Of a stretch of 64,000 nt of DNA, positions 58,008 to 64,000 are shown one piece after another. The translations under genes were made by a program, and so were the position numbers. This DNA comes from Eremomyces bilateralis CBS 781.70 (taxonomy: Eukaryota; Ascomycota; Dothideomycetes; Eremomycetales; Eremomycetaceae), in assembly GCF_010015585.1 (NCBI RefSeq), contig NW_022985083.1:48223-112222 (forward strand). The letters run 5' to 3'. The notes under the pieces are model-generated. The model was not told the origin of the DNA. It saw only the letters and a program-made list of their open reading frames with translations, and did not search any database. How positions within the stretch are numbered: the stretch's first letter is position 1; the number at the start of each line of letters is the position of its first letter.

Positions 58008-61000
58008 CTATCCTGTTGACACTATTTCCTCCGCAAACAGGTCCTCTAGTAGATCATCAAAGAATGCCTCTCGATCCGGAGGCAGCATGCTATACGTCCC
58101 TTCAAACGCTTCGATGCTCAAGTGCCCAAAGAATGGCTGCAGAACATGTCGCGCCATCTCTGCTTTTCCCACTTTCCTCACATCAAATCCGCTGTTACTC
58201 TCCCGCAGGTTCGCAATGATAAGTTTCAAGAACGACTGCTTCTTTTGTTTCTTTTCCCGCGCCCCGAACGTCCCAACATCCGCTCGCTGCGACGTCGCCG
58301 AAAAGCTTGGGTCCGCATTCCCCATCACCTCTGCCAACTCGTCCACCAGCGCCGACGAAGTTCGGTTTGGTGGTCGGTACACTGCGTCGATCGTGTCCGT
58401 GACGAAGATCCATTCGTGCAGCTGGAACTCATCGGGTGCGATCGTGATTAGTGTGTCGAGGAATTTGCAGGCCTGTAAGACGGATGCAGCAGTGTATAGC
58501 TCTGTGTCTTCGCTTTGAGGCAACACCGAGGCAATCACGCGCTGCAGCTCGGCGTTGATGACCGGAAAGAGGGGCTCGAGGTGGGACGCGGAAGTTTTGA
58601 GGAGGACGGCGCGCAGGAGCAGGAATATATCGGCGCGGGTGATCGATGATGGGGCGGTTGAGATGGTCGCGGTGAACAGCTCCACGATCTTCTCCTCGAC
58701 GATGCGGAGTTCACCAATGCAAGAGTCGTCGGGGTTCGCGAGGAAGCAGAGCGCGCCACGTCGGAGACCGAGTTGAGTCTTCCGGTCTGCTTCTTGCCGC
58801 GCAGAGGTAGCGCCGACGCCGAAGACCAAGCCGGAGGCAGTAGGGGCGGAGATTTTGGAGAGGTGGTCGGTAACGAGGGCTTTGTCGACCACGCAGAGTT
58901 GTTTGATGATCGAGAGCCAGTAGGGTTTAATGTAGTCGAGCTTGGTATTGAAGAATCGGGGGTCACTGAACGCTTCGGTAATGTCCTTCTTCCATGACTT
59001 TGCGGCGGGAGTCGACTTTGAGATCTGCGTTAGAAGGTTCATAAAGTCCTTGCTGAGATTTTCAGGGTACGCTTTCGCACGGATGACCGGCCCGACTATG
59101 GAAGTGGAAATTCCGGAGATAACAGTTGCGATTCTCTCGTTCTCTGAGAGAATAACTTGAAGATTTGGTACGGTAGAGGACAGGACCGGTAGGATATCGA
59201 AAGAGCGGGCAGATCGATTCGTCTGCATCCCAACTTTCGACGGCGATGCCGATTCCTGAATAACGCCCATCGGACGGGATGTAAAGACGGCCGTATGGAG
59301 TCGAATGAATACATCCTACGCCAGTCAGTATCGTAGTATTCCTGGTCATGATAGCCAGACTTACCACTAGATCTTTCCTCATCTTCTTCTGCTCCCCAAA
59401 GTTGGTGTTCTCTGACTTTTCTGCGAGAATAGCCGTGAATTCGATCAGAGCCGGCAGAATCTGCCGGTGAGGCATTGGATTTGTCAAGACATCTTTGAGG
59501 AACGCAACGCAGTCCGTCCATATCTCATCCATTGCATCATCGTCGATGGACCGTGTGTACTCCACAAGGAAGCTAACAAGGTCCATATCAGTGAGATCAC
59601 TGGTCATGGTAGACATACGCATAGGGTCAAGCGCATTCGGATTCGTGCGGCTGTATAGAGCATTGAAGATTGAAGGGATCGTGTGTCGAGGTCGTGAGCC
59701 GTTGAGCACATTAAGCAGATTTAGAACCAGCCTTGAATCTGGACCAGAAACAGGCGTTTGACACCAAACGACTGCTAGGGTCTCAAGGCATTCCAGCGCC
59801 TCCGCGGTGAATAGATGCTCGAGAAGTCGTCTGGCCCGATTCCTCATCCGCAATGATGTATAGTGGAACGAAGCGGCAGAGGTGGGATGATTCACTTCCT
59901 TCGCCCCAACCAAGCCCCAAGCCCAGATTGCATAGCCGACTTTGACAGAGTCTTGGAAGCAAAGAAGGACGGTTAGCCTCGAGTTTGCCGTTGCTGATCT
60001 CTGCTGGTTGGTCTCGGGAGCGAAAACGCCGACAACATTTCCAAAGAAGCTCTGGGTCTGCTCCGGTGACTTTGCCTGGGTTGGCTTTGACTCTTCGAAT
60101 AATAACCTGTCGTGTGCCCTTGCTAGAATTTGTTCAAGGCCGTTCATGAGGCTAATCAACGTCGGTTCAGGCGCAATGTCCACAACCTTGGATGGGCTGC
60201 TAAAGGTAGATCGGAGCTGTTCAAACACGGACGTAATCTCCTTGCACAGCGTATCAACGAGCGGTATCAAACTCTGGAACATGGTTTCGGCGAGCAAAGG
60301 CAGCACTTCCGCCAGGAACTTGACCCAACTGTCCAGTACATCGCGACTTGCAGGTGATGTAAATCCACGACGAATGCAGTCCACCAGCTGACGCGGAGGG
60401 ACCCAATCAGGCTCTTGGCGCTGTTCTTTTTCACCTCCAGAGAGCGCTGGCATGATCCTGGTAGTGATACTCAGCTCTCTGGATGTCTTGCGGCTGTGTG
60501 GTCGACGCTCTGTTGAGGCCTGGGGGTTCCAGTTTCGCAAACGTAGAACAGTGAGGATGGTCTCAAGTAGAGAGTCTTGTAGAAGCGGATCCATCATTTC
60601 TAGGGAGGAGTGTAACAAAGCAATTAAGGGGGTCTCAAGTTCCAGCTCTTTCAATGGCCCTGAGAAGGGACTTCGCGATATCTGTCGGATGACGCCAAGT
60701 GCAGTCTGCTGTAGTTGAAGAATAGGTTCTTCGCTGTCTGATTTGATATTCGAAGAGCCATCCTTATAGTTGAGCACATCCAGGCATCGTTTGATGGTGA
60801 AGATTTGGAGGGTTTCCTCAGGGCCACTCGAGTCGTCCCCAATGTCCGTAAAGCTCTCGCCGGCTAGAATCATCCAGGTGTGCTCTGAAGCAGTCTTGAG
60901 GACGTTGGAGACGTGTTGCAAGTAATACAGACATTTCTTGCCGCTTCCAGGGCCCGTTGGACCATTGCTCTGCATCGACTCCAGGGACTGTTTCAAACCA

Positions 61001-63810
61001 GAGAGCAGAAGGTCAAAGATTCTCCCCAGATTCGGGAGATTCCGCAACCAATCTTCTGTAAAAACGCAGACGTCTGAGCCCGGTTCTCGCAAGGCATCGA
61101 GCAAGATCAAGGTTGGCCTGCTTAACATCGAATCGAAACCAACATTCAGCATTGAAACCCCATTCAGGTTCATACCACTCGGCCTGCGGATCATCGGTGA
61201 CTTCGATTTGTCGCCCTTCTCTTGTACACTGTGAGTCCAGAGTGTGGCCAGTCGCTTCGCACTCTCCGATCCGCTGTGATCCGCGTCATGGAAATGGCTA
61301 ATGCCATCGCACAATATTTTGGTCAAGATTGCCTCGACGTAACGCTCCTCGGAGGTTACGCTCTCGAGTTGCCAAAAGCACCGAACTGCCTCAACGTGGT
61401 ATCGAGGGTTGCTTGGAGAAAGATAGCGCCATATGTGCCCTAGCAAGGACTCCAGGACGGGTACTAGTTCTGTCGGCTGGAAGAAAGCGTTTCCAACAGC
61501 CGGTCGTTGTAGAGAGGCGATGGCATTAGACACTGAGTTCAGGATCGCGAACGGTAAATTCAAAGACAGCCCATGCAATATTTCCGGTTTCAATGCTTTC
61601 AGCAGAAGGTCTGCGAATCCAAGTCGTCGCAACGCTGTTGATGAGTTGGACACTTTTTGGACCAGTGACACAAGGACTCTTGTCGGAATCTCGAGGTCGC
61701 CTGTTTCCGAGTTCGATAGAAACTTCATGTAAACGACACATGCGTAGCGTAATAGCATGCTCCCGACAAACAGTCCGCTGAATGGACTCTCTGCAACTTC
61801 TAGGTTTCCTTGGCTTTCGTCGTAGAAAGATGATATGGCTTTAAGGATTACAACCTTGCCAATCGTATCGGAGTCAAGTTGACTTTTGTCGCTCATTGTG
61901 AATGCCCTAGCTGGCAATAAATTTATCAGGGCATCCAGAATGTTGAGTCCGGTCAAAGAAACCGCAGCGTCGATACCAATGGCGGAACCTTGATCGGTAT
62001 CTTCGAGGGCAACAAGCAGTGCCAGACAGATCATAGGTATATGGTAGAGCAGCATTTCCTCCTCGCGAATATTGAAGCGGTGTACGACAAATCGGCAAAG
62101 TTCCAATTTATGCTGCCTCTCCTCTTTGCTGAGTTCAGACTTGGTGAAAGCGTCGCGAATAAGCTCAAACAATTTGCTCCAAATGAGACCGCTTTCTACG
62201 CCATCGAAGAAGACGTTTGCGCTTCGCATCACCTCATCTAGCTGCTCTGACTCCGCCGTTGAGTGGTATTCTAACACGCTTTCAAGCGCGGGGAGAAATA
62301 TCTCAGGGACAAGGAGTCCGCCGACCTCCCACCGATCCATGAGCGATAAGCACATCCTGAAAGGTCGTGCCTTTTCTGTGGCAGATGAGGATTCCTGTCG
62401 AATCATTTTGAGAATCCCGCTGGATAATGATTGGCAGCCGTATTGTGCGAAGTACGCCGCGCTGAGTGCGGCAGGGTCGAAAGAGGAGACTTTCTTGAGC
62501 TCTTGAGACATTGGTCGACCTTCTTGTTCAGTAGGCTTCGGTTCGGGTCCGAGGAACCATGCCCAGAGCCTTCGGTTAAGGCTCATGTCACGCCTGGTAA
62601 CGACATTGGTTGCTGCCATAACCAGTCGCTCGAGATCTTCCTTCTGGATTGTTTTCTGGAGGACTGGGGAGTCCAACGGAATATGCGTGACGAGTAAGTC
62701 AAGGAATCCTCGCTGTACCAGGAGCTGTCGATCCAACAGACCTGCGGCAAAGCACCGTACCAACAAGCCCGGTTCGGGCGAAATGACGGCGTGCGCCGCT
62801 GGTGACAGGTCCGCCTGGGTGAGCTCCGATTCCTGAGCTCCCCCATTTTGTGAGGCCTTCGATTGGAACTTCGGGAGAAAGCGCACTAGAAAGGCCAAAG
62901 CGCCTTGCCGTCTCGACGTGGAAGTTATAGTGGCCAGAAAGAAGCATTGCCAGAAGAACGAGTCTTTCGAATTAGGGTCTTCCCCTTCGGAGATATCGCA
63001 TGAGTCTCTGAGCCGTTTCCTGACACCGTCAACAACGCGCAGTACTCGATCGAAGTCTTCGCTAGTCTCCTCTTCTAGCCCCGGAAGTAGGCTGAGGATG
63101 ATTGATTTCAGTGCCGGTCTGATTGCCTCGCAATCCAATCGAAGGATATAGGTCTCAAACAGCGATAAAAATAGGGGTCTGACTGTTAGAGAGGCGAAAT
63201 TAAGAGTTGCGACGATTCCTGGCAGGTATAGCTGGAGGTCGCGTGCGAGGATGTCTCTCTATTTGCCGTTAGGTCTTTGCTATAGAGAGTGGCCATCATA
63301 CATACTCCTATGGTAGCAAATATGTATCCGTACACTTCCAGTGCCTTCTGGTGCACGCCCGAAGGTAATGCTGGGTTCATGCATAGTGCAAGCCTCGACG
63401 AAAGAGTCTGCTTATGAGCAACCTCTTTGACTCCTGGTGGGTGAGCTTGCAATGCCTGTCACTCATCCGGAAGGGGGAAATCAGCCTCATTTTTCTCTCC
63501 TTCGGTATATCAAGACACAAATACCTTCAGCAGCTTCCCCAGGAATGATATATAGTCCGCCCATTCTTGCTGCGGGCTATCGTATACCGCGAGCGCACGG
63601 TCAACACCGGAGGCATATCGGCGGAATGCCTTGTCTTTCCTCCAATCTCCTTCAATTTATCGTTAGCAAACCTAGATTGTGAGCACTAAATCACAGCCCG
63701 AACGACATACCGTCCTCGACATTTCTACGTGGTAGAGGGAAGACCGGGGACGACCTTCCCGATGTCGGTGGAGTATGGAGGGTCTGATTGACCGAGGGGT
63801 CAAGAGACAT
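58008..63810 (-). CDS. dopA: Dop1/DopA (Dopey family) protein
   Basis: Peripheral Golgi/endosome protein that works with Mon2 in membrane traffic; in Aspergillus nidulans DopA affects morphogenesis. Five exons (63711-63810, 63525-63649, 63306-63455, 59365-63258, 58008-59315) join in frame to about 1,858 residues; introns are 61, 69, 47 and 49 bp. Family N-terminus: [82 protein letters not shown], then [17 protein letters not shown]. The large central region is helical and Leu-rich, and the C-terminus ends [18 protein letters not shown], the Dopey C-terminal helix pair. The start [12 protein letters not shown] is at 63810; the 34-residue first exon is not strongly conserved, so another start is possible. 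Confidence 0.93.
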
Positions 63811-64000
63811 TACGGATATATGTAGTGAAGCGCATCGAGAAGCATTCTACAACTTCAGGGTTCAATAAGTATCATTATACTTGGCTGCCTTGAGGTGAAG
63901 ATGCGACGTATCGTGGAATTCGAAGCCGCGACTTTTGAACGCGACGTCAGTGCAAGGATCAAGGGACCAATGACGTGCCACCTTTGAACCTCATCTCGAT
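63811..64000. other. 5' flank of dopA
   Basis: 190 bp to the window end. Nothing recognised. Confidence 0.5.

Overview
This is nuclear DNA of a filamentous ascomycete (Pezizomycotina). The genes are broken by short introns, mostly 47-111 bp, with GTATGT/GTAAGT-type donors, CTAAC-like branch sites and CAG/TAG acceptors. The gene content is typically fungal: a CreB deubiquitinase, mitochondrial arginine-specific carbamoyl-phosphate synthase, Dop1/DopA, Swi1, and DUF3602 and DUF3659 proteins. The class within Pezizomycotina cannot be fixed from the sequence alone. There are two runs of N (270 and 47 bases), so this is a draft assembly.

Layout. 1-3,862: a pogo/Fot1-type transposase N-terminus cut by the window edge, a five-exon DUF3602 gene with a TATA box, and a decayed phosphotransferase (APH-like) fragment. 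3,863-11,520: carbamoyl-phosphate synthase large subunit and creB, both on the minus strand. 11,521-17,696: a decayed GH18 chitinase with a chitin-binding domain, flanked by empty DNA. 17,697-21,092: AMP deaminase. 21,093-26,924: gene-poor DNA holding a 3.4 kb Tc1/mariner-type transposon with about 93 bp terminal inverted repeats and two genes (a DD34E transposase and an unrelated 630-residue protein), then two tRNA-like (SINE-like) units. 26,925-31,724: a 1.6-kilo-residue protein with 14 DUF3659 repeats. 33,789-35,217: mitochondrial phosphate carrier. 35,873-37,902: homeodomain plus zinc-finger protein. 39,596-44,465: a seven-helix rhodopsin-like membrane protein and a cytochrome P450, set in long empty stretches. 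45,346-48,572: a tail-anchored low-complexity protein with an N-terminal Atg8-interaction-like motif, and a GFA/CENP-V zinc enzyme. 49,022-63,810: dense housekeeping block with ureidoglycolate lyase, Trm10, Swi1 (ARID), proteasomal ATPase Rpt3 and Dop1.

The genes do not form one pathway. Arginine/pyrimidine precursor supply, adenylate balance, allantoin use and carbon-catabolite control are all present, but as separate housekeeping loci. The P450 and rhodopsin-like protein have no secondary-metabolite backbone enzyme beside them here.

The least ordinary object is the two-gene Tc1/mariner element at 22,696-26,115, whose second gene has a spaced Cys/Cys/Cys/His motif and an intact reading frame. 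Other points of interest are a 14-nt micro-exon that splits the catalytic cysteine codon of creB, the intron placement at each GRGG repeat of the DUF3602 gene, and a possible new autophagy receptor. All exon boundaries were read by eye from splice signals and reading frame. Family names come from recognised motifs, not from a search.
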